DNA of 64,000 bases from Lachnospiraceae bacterium (GCA_022652545.1 JALCRM010000006.1:62001-126000); one strand, 5' to 3'; shown: positions 16,739 to 25,662, numbered from the stretch's first letter. The notes: generated by a model from the sequence alone, not told the origin. A program made the numbers and translations.

Positions 16739-18406
16739 TCAGTGCTCGTCGATGCGATACTTTTCCGCAAGTGCCTGCAGTTCCTTTGAAAATGCGTCGA
16801 GGTCCTTGTTGGCCATGCCGCTGCACCCTTCGATCACGTCGGTAAGGCGCCGTCCCGTCATCTTCAGGTTCGTATAGGAATCCGACACCGTATGCGGAAG
16901 GCGCGCTTTCCCGGTGCTTTCCGCCCCCTGCCCGTTTCCTTTTTCCGGTGCCGTTTCCGGCCTGCCTATGCGTACGCCCTCTGTGAGTTTTATGAAGCAG
17001 TCCGCTGCCAGGTCATACTCCGTACCGCTGAACGGTGCCATGGCGTTCAGCCCTGCCTCCTCGTTAAGCAGCTTCACAAAGGAAGCGGCGTTTTCCTCGT
17101 CCCCGTGTACGACAAAGACCTGTGCGGGCTTCTTCGTGAACCCTTTCATCCAGTCCAGCAGTCCCTGTCTGTCCGCGTGTCCGGAAAGCCCGTCGAACAT
17201 CTTTATCTCGGCGCGTACCGTTATGACTTCCCCGAACAGCTTCACTTCCGTTGCGCCGTCCGCGATGTTCCGTCCCGGCGTGCCTTCCGCCTGGTATCCG
17301 ACAAACAGGATCGTGCACTCCGGACGCCAGAGATTGTATTTGAGGTGATGCCTGATCCTGCCGGCGTCGCACATGCCGGAGGCTGCGATAATGACCTTGG
17401 GCTCAGGATCCTCGTTGATGGCCTTGGATTCGTCGACGCTGACCGTCAGGTTCAGGTTAGGGAAAGACAGGGGATTGATCCCCCTGCGGACATAATCCAT
17501 AGCCTCCTCGTCGTAGCACTCCTGTCCGGTCTCGCTGAAGACCCCCGTTGCATCCACCGCCAGAGGGGAATCCACATAGACCGGAAAATCCGGCTTTTCC
17601 GGAAACAGGTTCTTCTGTTTGATCTTCCTGATGAAATAGAGCATTTCCTGCGTGCGGCCCACCGCAAAGGAAGGGATCACGACATTGCCGCCCCGGAGCA
17701 GGGTGGTACGGATGATGTCCGCCAGTTCCTGCTCGTAATCTCCCGTGTGTACGTCGTGCAGCCTGCTGCCGTACGTCGACTCCACCAGTACGTAATCCGC
17801 CTCCGCAGTCAGTTCGGGATCCTTGAGCAGCGGCTGGTTCTTATTGCCGATATCGCCCGAAAACACGATCTTTTTCTCGGTGTCTCCCTCGGAAAGCCAC
17901 AATTCTATGCTTGCCGAGCCGAGGAGATGTCCCACGTCGGTAAAACGGAATTCCACGCCGTTGCAGAGCTTGTAGCGCTTGCCGTAGCGGAAGGGCCGGA
18001 AGAGACGCATCAGACCGATCACGTCTTCGACCGTATAGAGGGGCTCCGCCTTTTCACCGGTTCCCTCGCGGCGGGCCCGCTTGTTTTTCCATTCCGCCTC
18101 CGACGACTGGATATGCGCGGAATCGCGCAGCATGATGTCGCTCAGCTTCATGGTTGCTTCCGTCGTGATGACCTGTCCGCAGAAGCCGTCCTTGTACAGC
18201 TTCGGCAGCATGCCCGTATGGTCGATGTGCGCGTGTGTCAGAAAAACGTAGTTGATAGCCGAAGGAGCTACAGGCAGCGCAGCGTTCACAAAAATATTCC
18301 GTCCCTGCTCCATGCCGCAGTCCACCAGGATATTCAGCACCCCCACCTTCAGGTAATGGCAGCTCCCCGTTACTTCCTGATCCGCTCCGATAAATTCCAG
18401 TTTCAT
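16739..18406 (-). CDS. Beta-CASP metallo-beta-lactamase-fold RNase (CPSF/Ysh1-like)
   Basis: A 555-aa MBL-fold hydrolase with a beta-CASP insert, a family (COG1236-like) that includes RNA-processing nucleases. Motifs: HAHIDHTG (metal ligands), VGHLLGSAS, FSGDIG, LVESTYGSR, the beta-CASP segment PSFAVGRTQEML, IIAASGMCDAGRI and a C-terminal GLSGHADRQGLLDW. The last ~75 residues are a poorly conserved extension with a helical tail. It is not RNase J: it lacks the long C-terminal domain and follows the CPSF-like pattern. It sits between larC and thyA in the same direction with gaps of 23 and 26 bp. A biological target cannot be read from the sequence. Confidence 0.86.
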   Translation of the reverse strand: MKLEFIGADQEVTGSCHYLKVGVLNILVDCGMEQGRNIFVNAALPVAPSAINYVFLTHAHIDHTGMLPKLYKDGFCGQVITTEATMKLSDIMLRDSAHIQSSEAEWKNKRARREGTGEKAEPLYTVEDVIGLMRLFRPFRYGKRYKLCNGVEFRFTDVGHLLGSASIELWLSEGDTEKKIVFSGDIGNKNQPLLKDPELTAEADYVLVESTYGSRLHDVHTGDYEQELADIIRTTLLRGGNVVIPSFAVGRTQEMLYFIRKIKQKNLFPEKPDFPVYVDSPLAVDATGVFSETGQECYDEEAMDYVRRGINPLSFPNLNLTVSVDESKAINEDPEPKVIIAASGMCDAGRIRHHLKYNLWRPECTILFVGYQAEGTPGRNIADGATEVKLFGEVITVRAEIKMFDGLSGHADRQGLLDWMKGFTKKPAQVFVVHGDEENAASFVKLLNEEAGLNAMAPFSGTEYDLAADCFIKLTEGVRIGRPETAPEKGNGQGAESTGKARLPHTVSDSYTNLKMTGRRLTDVIEGCSGMANKDLDAFSKELQALAEKYRIDEH

Positions 18407-18429
18407 TCCGCACTTCCCCCCAAGGAGAC

Positions 18430-19779
18430 TTACAGTGTATCCGCCCCTGTCTTATGACGCACCTCGCGCAGCGACAGGTCAAACCTTCCTGCCATATCCG
18501 CCAGGTCGTCGAACTCCGCCTTATCCTTCACGGCGCCGTAGCCTTCCGCATGTTTGACCCGCAGGCGGCCGTACGGTGTTTCCGCCTCCCTGCTTTCCCT
18601 CTCCATCATATAACGTCCGCAAAGCAGCTCGCGCACTCCCAGCGTGGCAGTGTGCCGGAACAGATCCGCGACAGCGTCCTTTCTGTCTTCCGGCCGGCAC
18701 AGCACGGTGAGCAGCACACCCGGCCTGCCCTTCTTCATGCCGACCGCCGTCGTATAGACATCCAGTGCGCCGTCCTTCATGAGACGGTCAGCCGCGTAGG
18801 CGATCTCTTCCGGCGTCATGTCATCCAGCTCGCACTGCAGTTCACAGACATAGCCGTCGTAAGGTCCTGCCGGCAGGTCGGAGTCTCCGGTTGTATCCTC
18901 ATTCTCCGGCTGTCCGCTGCCGTCTTCCGACGCATTGAAGCTCTCCCCGAGCATGGCACGCAGTACGTTGGCGCGCGAGAAGTCTTTTTTTCCGCACCCG
19001 TATCCGATCGCGCGGGTCTCCATCAGCGGCATGTCGCCGTACGACTCGGCAAAATAGCGGATCAGCGCAGCGCCGGTCGGCGTGCAGAGTTCTCCCTCCA
19101 CGCTGCCCGCCCGCGCGGGTATATCCTTCAGAAGGCAGGCGGTCGCCGGCGCAGGCACCGGCAGGATACCGTGTGCGCACTGCACCTGCCCGAATCCTGT
19201 CGTGACAGGCGAGCATACGATACGGTCCGGCGCGATCATGGCGATCAGCAGGCAGCAGCCTGCAATGTCCGCGATCGCATCCATCTGTCCGACCTCGTGA
19301 AAGTGGATCTCTTCGACCGGAACGCCGTGTACCCGGCTCTCGGCTTCCGCAAGCAGGGAATAGACCTCTTCCGCATCGGACTGCACCTCTTCCGGAAGCT
19401 GCATTGCCTCCAGCAGGGCTTCGACCTGTGCCGGCCCTGTGTGCATATGGTGTGCACCGTGACCGCCATCCTCCGTGTGATCGTGATGCTCCTCGTGTTC
19501 TTCGTGCTCCCCGTGCTCTTCGCTGCCTGCATGGTCGTGATGCCCGCCATCTGCAGGTTCCTGCCCCTCTTCCGTGCCTTCTACGGTAACGCGCATATGC
19601 GTGCCCCGAATGCCGCACTTTTCGGCAGGTTCCGCGCTCACCTGCACGCCCGGCAGTCCGCCGGCGTTCATGAACGCAAGGTATTCCCGGCGCAGTTCCT
19701 CCGGCAGCAGGTCATAGAGCGCCGCGTTCAGCATATCGCCGGCCGCGCCCATACCGCATTCCAGATACAGTATCTTCAT
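18430..19779 (-). CDS. larC: LarC, nickel-inserting enzyme of the nickel-pincer cofactor pathway
   Basis: LarC inserts nickel into pyridinium-3,5-bisthiocarboxylate mononucleotide, giving the nickel-pincer cofactor of lactate racemase and related enzymes. It begins MKILYLECGMGAAGDM, a family hallmark. A His/Glu-rich low-complexity segment (about residues 78-115) is a plausible nickel store. GEEIHFHEVGQ-type sequence (VEEIHFHEVGQMDAIADI) and FGQVQCAHGILPVPAPA follow. The C-terminal domain starts near residue 310 (LQCELDDMTPEEIAYA). In Lactobacillus plantarum LarC is made by a programmed frameshift; here both halves are in one frame. The ATG overlaps the larB stop by 4 nt. LarE and LarA are not in this window. 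Confidence 0.93.
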   Translation of the reverse strand: MKILYLECGMGAAGDMLNAALYDLLPEELRREYLAFMNAGGLPGVQVSAEPAEKCGIRGTHMRVTVEGTEEGQEPADGGHHDHAGSEEHGEHEEHEEHHDHTEDGGHGAHHMHTGPAQVEALLEAMQLPEEVQSDAEEVYSLLAEAESRVHGVPVEEIHFHEVGQMDAIADIAGCCLLIAMIAPDRIVCSPVTTGFGQVQCAHGILPVPAPATACLLKDIPARAGSVEGELCTPTGAALIRYFAESYGDMPLMETRAIGYGCGKKDFSRANVLRAMLGESFNASEDGSGQPENEDTTGDSDLPAGPYDGYVCELQCELDDMTPEEIAYAADRLMKDGALDVYTTAVGMKKGRPGVLLTVLCRPEDRKDAVADLFRHTATLGVRELLCGRYMMERESREAETPYGRLRVKHAEGYGAVKDKAEFDDLADMAGRFDLSLREVRHKTGADTL

Positions 19780-20570
19780 CGGTGCTCCTCATGTTTTTCA
19801 GGTATTCTGAGATGGTTGATCATCGAAGCCTGGTAGCCGGCCCCGAATCCGTTGTCGATATTTACGACACTGACTCCGCTCGCGCAGGAATTGAGCATCG
19901 AAAGCAGGGCGGAAAGGCCGCCGAAGGAAGCGCCGTACCCGATGCTCGTCGGTACCGCGATGACCGGACAGTCCGCCAGGCCGCCGATCACGCTGGCCAG
20001 CGCACCTTCCATCCCGGCGATCGCTACGATGACAGTCGCGCTCATGATATCGTCGACGTGTGCCAGCAGGCGGTGAAGCCCTGCCACACCTACATCGTAC
20101 AGACGCACGGTCTCGTTGCCGAGTGCCTCCGAGGTGAGCGCCGCTTCTTCCGCCACCGGCATGTCACTGGTACCGCCGGTACAGATGAGCACACGGCCGT
20201 GGCCGTCCGGCTCCGGCATTTTTCCCGCTATGGCGATATGTGCCGTTTCGTGGTAGACAAGGGGGTAGTCGCGCGGCAGCAGCGAAAGCTCACCGTATGC
20301 TTTGGGCAGAAGCCTGGTGATCAGGACGGTCTTTGCGCCGCCGGCATACAGGTGTTCCGCGATCGCAGCGATCTGGTCGGGTGTTTTGCCTGCCCCGTAG
20401 ATCACTTCCGAGGCTCCCTGGCGCAGTGCGCGGTGATGGTCTATTTTGGCAAAGCCCAGGTCCTCGAACGGCTCCGTCCTGAGTTTCAGTTCCGCCTCTT
20501 CCACTGTCATGCGGTGTGCGGCGACCGCATTTAAAAGTTCCTCTGTTTCATGTTTATTCATAGACAACAT
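19776..20570 (-). CDS. larB: LarB, nicotinate mononucleotide carboxylase of the nickel-pincer pathway
   Basis: LarB carboxylates nicotinic acid adenine dinucleotide at C5 and hydrolyses it, the first step to the nickel-pincer cofactor. At 264 aa it shows the typical N-terminal helical region (FAKIDHHRALRQGASEVIYGAGKTPDQI) and a PurE-like C-terminal domain: TGGTSDMPVAEEAA, AGMEGALASVIGGL, VPTSIGYGASFGG and NIDNGFGAG. The stop overlaps larC. No ribosome site precedes either candidate ATG (20570 or 20561). A TATAAT on the minus strand (20569-20574) overlaps the first, so translation may begin at 20561 on a nearly leaderless transcript; that is inference. Confidence 0.92.
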   Translation of the reverse strand: MLSMNKHETEELLNAVAAHRMTVEEAELKLRTEPFEDLGFAKIDHHRALRQGASEVIYGAGKTPDQIAAIAEHLYAGGAKTVLITRLLPKAYGELSLLPRDYPLVYHETAHIAIAGKMPEPDGHGRVLICTGGTSDMPVAEEAALTSEALGNETVRLYDVGVAGLHRLLAHVDDIMSATVIVAIAGMEGALASVIGGLADCPVIAVPTSIGYGASFGGLSALLSMLNSCASGVSVVNIDNGFGAGYQASMINHLRIPEKHEEHR

Positions 20571-20601
20571 TATAAGTCATGCAGCAGGGTTTTGGTATAA
20601 T
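20569..20601. promoter_or_regulatory. Overlapping divergent promoters between larB and the Memo-AMMECR1 gene
   Basis: A minus-strand TATAAT (20569-20574) serves larB. A plus-strand extended -10, TGGTATAAT (TATAAT 20596-20601), serves the Memo-AMMECR1 gene. Each -10 lies in the expected -35 zone of the other, so the two promoters should compete. No consensus -35 is present for either. Confidence 0.5.
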
Positions 20602-20695
20602 GGATGTGAATCGGAGCCCTGTGCCCCGGTGTGTCTTTATGCGGTCCCCGGCGGTCCTTCCGTTTTCGCCGGCACTGCGGAAAGAGAGGCTTTGT

Positions 20696-22162
20696 ATGTC
20701 CCTGCTCGGCGGTTTCATGGTACCCCACCCTCCGATGATCCTACCGGAAGTCGGACGCGGCAGTGAAAAGCAGATCCGGAAAACGATTGATGCCTACCGG
20801 ACGGCGGCGCGCGGGATCTGCGAGCTCGACCCCGAGACCATCATCCTGACCAGTCCCCATTCCGTCATGTATTCTGACTACTTCCATATCTCACCCGGCG
20901 CATCGGCGCACGGTGACCTTGCCTCGTTCGGCGCGCCTTCCGTGAGGATCGACGCCGACTATGACACGGAGGTGCGCCGCCTGCTCTGCGAGGAAACCGA
21001 AAAAACAGGCTTTCCGGCAGGCACGCAGGGAGAACGTTCCCCCTTGCTCGACCACGCCACGATCATCCCGCTCACCTTCGTCGCGCAGGCTTACCGGGAA
21101 GCCGGCAAAACACCTGCCTACCGCCTTGTGCGCATCGGGCTTTCCGGGCTTCCGCTCACGGAGCACTACCGCCTGGGCATGATGATCCGGGATGCCGTGG
21201 AAAGCCTCGGAAGGCGCGCCGTGTTCATCGCGAGCGGCGATCTTTCCCACAAGCTGCAGACATACGGCCCTTACGGCTTCGCGCCGGAAGGGCCCGTGTA
21301 TGACGAACGGATCATGAAGGTGTGCGGGAGCGGCAGCTTCGGAGAACTCCTTGCCTTCGACGAGGACTTCTGCGAGAAAGCCGCCGAATGCGGCCATCGT
21401 TCCTTTGTGATCATGGCGGGTGCCTTCGACCGCACACCGGTGCGTGCGCAGGCGCTCTCGCATGAGGATGTCACCGGCGTCGGCTACGGCATCTGCACTT
21501 TCTATCCCCTCACGGAAAACGGAAAGATCCGGCACAGCGAAGACCGCGCTTTCCTGGACCTCTATGAAAAGGAGAGAAAGGCGGAAGCCGGCAGAAAGCA
21601 GGCTGCGGAGGACCCTTACGTAACGCTGGCGCGCTGCAGCCTCGAGTACTTCGTGCAGAACGGCAGGCATATTTCCCTGCCTGCGGCGCTGTCCTCCCCC
21701 GCCATGCAGAGTGCACTGTGCTCCGTACCGCAGGCGAAGGAAAACCTTCTTTCCCGCAGGGCCGGTGCCTTTGTCTCGCTGCATAAATTCGGTCAGCTTC
21801 GGGGCTGCATCGGCACGATCCAGGCAGTCCGCTCTTCCCTCGCGGAAGAGATCGCGGAAAATGCCGTATCGGCATGTTCGGAGGACCCCCGTTTCCAGCC
21901 TGTGCAGAAGGAGGAGCTGCCCTTTCTCGAATACAGCGTCGACGTGCTGGGCACACCGGAAAGCATCTCCTCACCCGCCGAACTCGATGTGAAACGCTAC
22001 GGCGTCATCGTCACCTGCGGCGGCCGGCGCGGCCTGCTGCTCCCGGACCTCCCCGGCGTCGATACGCCTGCGCAGCAGATCTCCATAGCCCGGCGCAAGG
22101 CCGGCATCGGTAAAAATGAGGAAGTGCGCCTGCAGCGCTTCGAAGTCGTGCGCCATTTCTGA
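20696..22162 (+). CDS. Memo-AMMECR1 fusion (AmmeMemoRadiSam system proteins B and A)
   Basis: A 488-aa fusion. The N-terminal ~270 residues are a Memo domain, related to class III extradiol dioxygenases (GGFMVPHPPMILPEVG, LTSPHSVMYSDYF, ASGDLSHKLQTYGPYGF). The C-terminal ~170 residues are an AMMECR1 domain (GAFVSLHKFGQLRGCIGTI, DPRFQPVQKEELPFLEYSVDVL). Both domains belong to the widespread AmmeMemoRadiSam set, whose chemistry is unknown; the radical SAM member is encoded 14 bp downstream. I chose the ATG of MSLLGGF, which has AGAGAGG six bases upstream. An earlier in-frame ATG lies upstream of the extended -10 box, so it could not be in the mRNA. Confidence 0.9.
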   Translation: MSLLGGFMVPHPPMILPEVGRGSEKQIRKTIDAYRTAARGICELDPETIILTSPHSVMYSDYFHISPGASAHGDLASFGAPSVRIDADYDTEVRRLLCEETEKTGFPAGTQGERSPLLDHATIIPLTFVAQAYREAGKTPAYRLVRIGLSGLPLTEHYRLGMMIRDAVESLGRRAVFIASGDLSHKLQTYGPYGFAPEGPVYDERIMKVCGSGSFGELLAFDEDFCEKAAECGHRSFVIMAGAFDRTPVRAQALSHEDVTGVGYGICTFYPLTENGKIRHSEDRAFLDLYEKERKAEAGRKQAAEDPYVTLARCSLEYFVQNGRHISLPAALSSPAMQSALCSVPQAKENLLSRRAGAFVSLHKFGQLRGCIGTIQAVRSSLAEEIAENAVSACSEDPRFQPVQKEELPFLEYSVDVLGTPESISSPAELDVKRYGVIVTCGGRRGLLLPDLPGVDTPAQQISIARRKAGIGKNEEVRLQRFEVVRHF

Positions 22163-22176
22163 AACGGAGGTGTGAG

Positions 22177-23016
22177 ATGGAATCGATCGTATGCCCCGTC
22201 TGTTTCCGCCACTGCAGCCTGCAGCCCGGGCAGCGCGGCGCCTGCCGTGCCCGTGAAAACAGGGACGGCCGTTCCGTGTGCGTGAATTACGGGCTCCTGA
22301 CTTCCCTGGCCCTGGATCCCATTGAAAAGAAGCCGTTTGCGATGTTCCACCCGGGCACTTTCATCCTTTCGGCCGGCAGCTTCGGCTGCAACCTGCGCTG
22401 CCCTTTCTGTCAGAACCACGAGATCTCGCAGACGGATGAAACGCAGGTCCGTACGGAATATTTTGCTCCGGAGGAGATCGCCGCGGAAGCTCTCAGGGAA
22501 AAAGAAAACGGCACCGGCTGTATCGGCGTCGCTTTCACTTACAACGAACCCATGGTAGGCTGGGAATATGTGCGGGATACCGCAAAACTCGTCAGAGAAA
22601 AGGGCATGCTGAACGCCGTCGTGACCAACGGCTCCGTGTGCGCCTGTGCGCTGGAGGAAGTGCTTCCCTATGTCGACGCGATGAACATTGACCTCAAGGG
22701 CTATACAAAAGAATACTACGACTGGATCGGGGGCGACCTCGACACGGTGAAGGAGTTCATCCGCACGGCCGCAGCCGCAGGCTGTCATATCGAACTCACG
22801 ACGCTCATCCTGCCCGGCCGCAATGACAGCGACAAAGAAATGGAAGCTCTTTCCGCCTTTGTCGCCTCTGTGGATCCTGAGATCCCGCTCCACGTGACGC
22901 GGTCTTTCCCGCGCTACAGGACCCTGGACATGCCTGCCGCATCGCCCGCTTCGGTGCTTCGTCTTGCCGCCGTCGCACGACGCTTTCTTCCGCACGTGTT
23001 CCCCGGAAATCTCTGA
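22177..23016 (+). CDS. amrS: AmmeMemoRadiSam system radical SAM enzyme
   Basis: A 279-aa radical SAM protein. The [4Fe-4S]-binding CxxxCxxC is C71, C75, C78 (CNLRCPFC). An extra N-terminal set, Cys6, Cys9, Cys13 and Cys23 (CPVCFRHC...GAC), is characteristic of this branch and resembles PflA-like activases of the AmrS type. Downstream signatures: GVAFTYNEPMVGWEY, AMNIDLKGYTKEYY, ELTTLILPGRND and HVTRSFPRYR. It follows the Memo-AMMECR1 gene with a strong CGGAGG ribosome site; the two form the operon. It ends 7 bp before the convergent cbiO. The substrate of the system is not known. Confidence 0.92.
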   Translation: MESIVCPVCFRHCSLQPGQRGACRARENRDGRSVCVNYGLLTSLALDPIEKKPFAMFHPGTFILSAGSFGCNLRCPFCQNHEISQTDETQVRTEYFAPEEIAAEALREKENGTGCIGVAFTYNEPMVGWEYVRDTAKLVREKGMLNAVVTNGSVCACALEEVLPYVDAMNIDLKGYTKEYYDWIGGDLDTVKEFIRTAAAAGCHIELTTLILPGRNDSDKEMEALSAFVASVDPEIPLHVTRSFPRYRTLDMPAASPASVLRLAAVARRFLPHVFPGNL

Positions 23017-23023
23017 AGCGGGT

Positions 23024-23707
23024 TCAGGCCTGCTGCCCCGGCGCCGCGATCGTATGTTCCCTGTTCATGAAGATCCTGGTATCTGCCGCTTTGCCGGCCA
23101 GATCGCTGCTGTGCGTGGCAAACAGGATCAGGCGCTCCGGAGACCTGAGTTTTTCCATAAAGTCTGTGATCCATGCCTGCCCTTTTTCGTCGAGCCCCGC
23201 CATGGGCTCGTCCAGGATCAGCACTTCCGGCTCCATGGCAAGCACGGCTGCGAGCGCGCAGCGTTTCTTTTCTCCGCCGCTCAGATTGAAAGGCGCTTTT
23301 TTCCGTACCCTTTCGAGCTCCAGCGCGGAAAGCCAGCGCTCCGTCCTCGCGGCACACTCTTCTTCCCCCATGCCGAGCTGCCGCAGCCCGAAAGCGATCT
23401 CGTCCTCCACGGAGCCCGTGAACAGCTGCATTTCCGGATCCTGGAACAGGAAACCGATACGCCGGTGGAAGGCGCGCGCTGCCGCACGGTCCTTCATCAG
23501 GGCCGCCGTGATCTCCCGGCCGTCAAAACGGTACGTACCGGAGGTGGGAAAACTCAGCCCCGTAAGGATGCGGAACAGTGTTGATTTTCCGCAGCCGTTC
23601 GGCCCCTGCAGACAGTAGCACCTGCCTTTTTCAAAGGAGTATGTGACGCTGTGCAGCGCCTCTGTCCCGTCCTCATATGCAAAACACAGATCTTTCAGTT
23701 CTATCAT
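23024..23707 (-). CDS. cbiO: Nickel/cobalt ECF transporter ATPase
   Basis: A 227-aa ABC ATPase. It has Walker A GPNGCGKST, Q-loop FLFQDPEMQLFTGSVEDEIAFG (the signature of ECF ATPases), ABC signature LSGGEKKR and Walker B LILDEPMAGLDEKG. It powers the group I ECF importer with CbiQ and CbiM encoded upstream. It is the last gene of the cbiMQO operon, starting about 50 bp after cbiQ. Cobalt and nickel versions cannot be told apart by the ATPase alone; nickel is favoured by the lar genes and the regulator nearby. Confidence 0.93.
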   Translation of the reverse strand: MIELKDLCFAYEDGTEALHSVTYSFEKGRCYCLQGPNGCGKSTLFRILTGLSFPTSGTYRFDGREITAALMKDRAAARAFHRRIGFLFQDPEMQLFTGSVEDEIAFGLRQLGMGEEECAARTERWLSALELERVRKKAPFNLSGGEKKRCALAAVLAMEPEVLILDEPMAGLDEKGQAWITDFMEKLRSPERLILFATHSSDLAGKAADTRIFMNREHTIAAPGQQA

Positions 23708-23755
23708 CGTCCGCCCTGTTCCCTGTTTTGTCCCCGTCAGTGCATTGTGTCCCCG

Positions 23756-24517
23756 TCAGTGCATTGCCCGCTCACACAGCGCGAACAGGCCCGCCATCGC
23801 CGGGATCATGAGCAGATACAGTGCATCTGCCCTGTGCAGGCGTGTTTTGCGGCCATCCCTGTATTCGCCGTCAAAACACCTGCATTCCATAGCTTCTTCC
23901 GTCGCGGCCGCTATTCTGCGCGAATGCAGAAAAGTGCCGCCCAGCACGCCGCCCGTGCCTGCGTTTCTCACGGAGGACTGCGCCCTTCCGCCCACTGTAC
24001 GCAGCCACACAGCTTCCGTCACACGGTCGGCATACCTGCCGAGAATGACCAGGCCTCGCACGGTCATGTCCAGCGTCATCACGAAAATGCCCGGCAGATG
24101 CAGCGCGCGCAGGGCGCCTGTGGTCTCCTGCCAGGTGAGTGCTTCCCCTGTGAGCGCCAGTACCAGAACCGATTCCAGTACCTTCATCGTCACTGTCGCC
24201 ATCGTCCCGGGCGACCCCGTAAAAACAGCAGGCAGCGTTATGAGCAGCGTGAACAGCACCGGCAATACCGTCTTTCCGAGCGCGCGCCGCATACTGTCCT
24301 CCGGAAGCAGCGCGGTGCGCAGAAGAAGGACGGCAAGCACGCCGCCGGTAAAGACCGCGTTGCGCGACAGCGCGCAGAAAAGGATACAGCAGAAAGCTGC
24401 GGCCAGCCGGCTTACCGGCTGTATCCGCAGTCCGGGCGCGGCCAGCGGACCGGCCGTCCTTCCTTCGTCTTTCAGGATGCGGCCCGTGAGCCGCACCAGT
24501 ATCAGGTCAAAGTCCAA
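23756..24517 (-). CDS. cbiQ: ECF transporter transmembrane protein CbiQ
   Basis: A 253-aa coupling protein of the nickel/cobalt importer. Hydrophobic segments fall near residues 38-67, 75-95 and 110-135, and at the C-terminus (ALYLLMIPAMAGLFALC). The family segment GVLGGTFLHSRRIAAATEEAMECRCFDG includes the ATPase-contacting motif. The start is TTG (TTGGACTTTGAC), four bases after the cbiM stop, with GGAG inside the end of cbiM. A TTG and tight coupling to cbiM fit lower stoichiometry. Confidence 0.88.
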   Translation of the reverse strand: MDFDLILVRLTGRILKDEGRTAGPLAAPGLRIQPVSRLAAAFCCILFCALSRNAVFTGGVLAVLLLRTALLPEDSMRRALGKTVLPVLFTLLITLPAVFTGSPGTMATVTMKVLESVLVLALTGEALTWQETTGALRALHLPGIFVMTLDMTVRGLVILGRYADRVTEAVWLRTVGGRAQSSVRNAGTGGVLGGTFLHSRRIAAATEEAMECRCFDGEYRDGRKTRLHRADALYLLMIPAMAGLFALCERAMH

Positions 24518-24520
24518 ACT

Positions 24521-25510
24521 TCAAACTCTCCGTTTTATTCCTGTTTTTCCTAGAAGCCCTGCGGCAAGGCGGAAAAGGATGATCAGCAGCGCAGCCCCGG
24601 CCGCGGCACTGATCACGTAGCCTGTCCATGCCGGCATGCCGGCAAGGGAATACTCCGGGAGCAGCGCCTGCAGCAGAGCGCCGCCGCGCATGCCGGACGG
24701 CGTATAGCCGGCGCCGGTGGCCGCGATCTCACCGGCATCCCACTCTCCCCATGCCGTCCCCTGGGCGAGAAGTCCGAGGGGCGTAAGCACGACAAGCGCC
24801 GTCAGCAGCACTTTGACTGCGGCAGGTGTTCTGCCGCCCGTATCCGGAAAGGAAAGCGCCCCGCCTGCCTGCAGAAAACCCAGGATGGCGACCGTGAAAA
24901 GCACCTCCGCCGCGCCGAAGACCGTGAGGTGCCCGGCCATCATGGCAGGAACCGCGACCTGCAGCCCGTACGGACAGTACATTGCATTTCCCGCCGCGTC
25001 CCGGAACAGCATCGGCTGGATGCCGAATTCAACGGCTGCACACAGTGCGCCGGCGTTGATCCCCGCGTAGGCGCCGATCCCGGCGCTGATCAGATCACCC
25101 CTCCTGCTGTTTTTCAGGAGTTTCCGCACCGCCCCTGCCACGACCCAGCCGGTGAACGGCAGTACGAAGGCCATGTTGAAGCAGTTGGCACCGAATGACA
25201 GGATGCCTCCGTCTCCGAACAGCAGGGCCTGCAGCAGCAGCGCCGTGCTCACCGCGATGCAGGCGGCGTACGGCCCCAGCACCAGAGCGATCAGCGTGCC
25301 GCCCACGGCATGCCCCGTCGTACCGCCCGGCATGGGGACGTTAAACATCATGCCCAGAAAAGAAAAAGCAGCCGCAACGCCCATCCGGGAGACCTCTCTG
25401 CCCGGAAGGGACACCTTCAGCCTGCGGATGCAGACCGTCCAGACCGGTACCATGACGGCTCCCATGACCGCGCAGGTCTGGGGGCTCAGATAGTTGTCGG
25501 GAATATGCAT
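24521..25510 (-). CDS. cbiM: Nickel/cobalt ECF transporter substrate-binding permease CbiM/NikM
   Basis: A 329-aa membrane protein that binds the metal ion. The mature N-terminus MHIPDNYLSPQTCAVMG places His2 next to the amino terminus, the known Ni/Co ligand in NikM/CbiM. That fixes the start at 25510, not 30 codons earlier. Conserved MFNVPMPGGTTGHAVGG, LLLQALLFGDGG and SFGANCFNMAFV follow. The C-terminal ~90 residues (two further membrane segments around 250-320) resemble a fused CbiN/NikN-like part. The ribosome site AGGAGGT is 13-14 bases upstream, rather far. Upstream is a divergent CsoR-type regulator with a C6G6 operator. No cobalamin riboswitch was seen. Confidence 0.92.
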   Translation of the reverse strand: MHIPDNYLSPQTCAVMGAVMVPVWTVCIRRLKVSLPGREVSRMGVAAAFSFLGMMFNVPMPGGTTGHAVGGTLIALVLGPYAACIAVSTALLLQALLFGDGGILSFGANCFNMAFVLPFTGWVVAGAVRKLLKNSRRGDLISAGIGAYAGINAGALCAAVEFGIQPMLFRDAAGNAMYCPYGLQVAVPAMMAGHLTVFGAAEVLFTVAILGFLQAGGALSFPDTGGRTPAAVKVLLTALVVLTPLGLLAQGTAWGEWDAGEIAATGAGYTPSGMRGGALLQALLPEYSLAGMPAWTGYVISAAAGAALLIILFRLAAGLLGKTGIKRRV

Positions 25511-25576
25511 GCTGTTCTGACGTACCTCCTGTACCGGGAGCCGCGGCTTTCCTTCGGCTCCGGAATTTCCAAACCA

Positions 25577-25635
25577 AGTATATCTGCGCCGCAAAACCAA
25601 AAAAAGCCCCCCGGGGGGTTATTCCGTGCTAAAAT
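25577..25635. promoter_or_regulatory. Divergent promoters with a C6G6 palindrome, probable CsoR/InrS-type operator
   Basis: CCCCCCGGGGGG (25607-25618) sits between divergent cbiM and the CsoR-family gene. On the plus strand it occupies the -35 zone 17 bp upstream of an extended -10, TGCTAAAAT (25630-25635). On the minus strand a -10-like TATACT lies at 25577-25582, with the palindrome just upstream of its -35 zone. Family knowledge: CsoR, RcnR and InrS operators are G/C tracts within inverted repeats. Autoregulation plus control of metal uptake is therefore likely. Confidence 0.7.
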
Positions 25636-25662
25636 CATGCATATCCTGCACGGAGGTACAAC

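Noticed and set aside
16739-18406. RNase J
   Set aside because: The beta-CASP arrangement and C-terminus follow the CPSF/Ysh1-like group, and the RNase J C-terminal domain is absent.
15171-18457. Two >500-codon plus-strand frames over folA, thyA and the metallo-hydrolase
   Set aside because: Antisense shadows of three genes with clear catalytic motifs.
25511-25662. Cobalamin or nickel riboswitch upstream of cbiM
   Set aside because: The space is too short and no B12-box or NiCo-like fold was seen; the C6G6 operator explains the region better.
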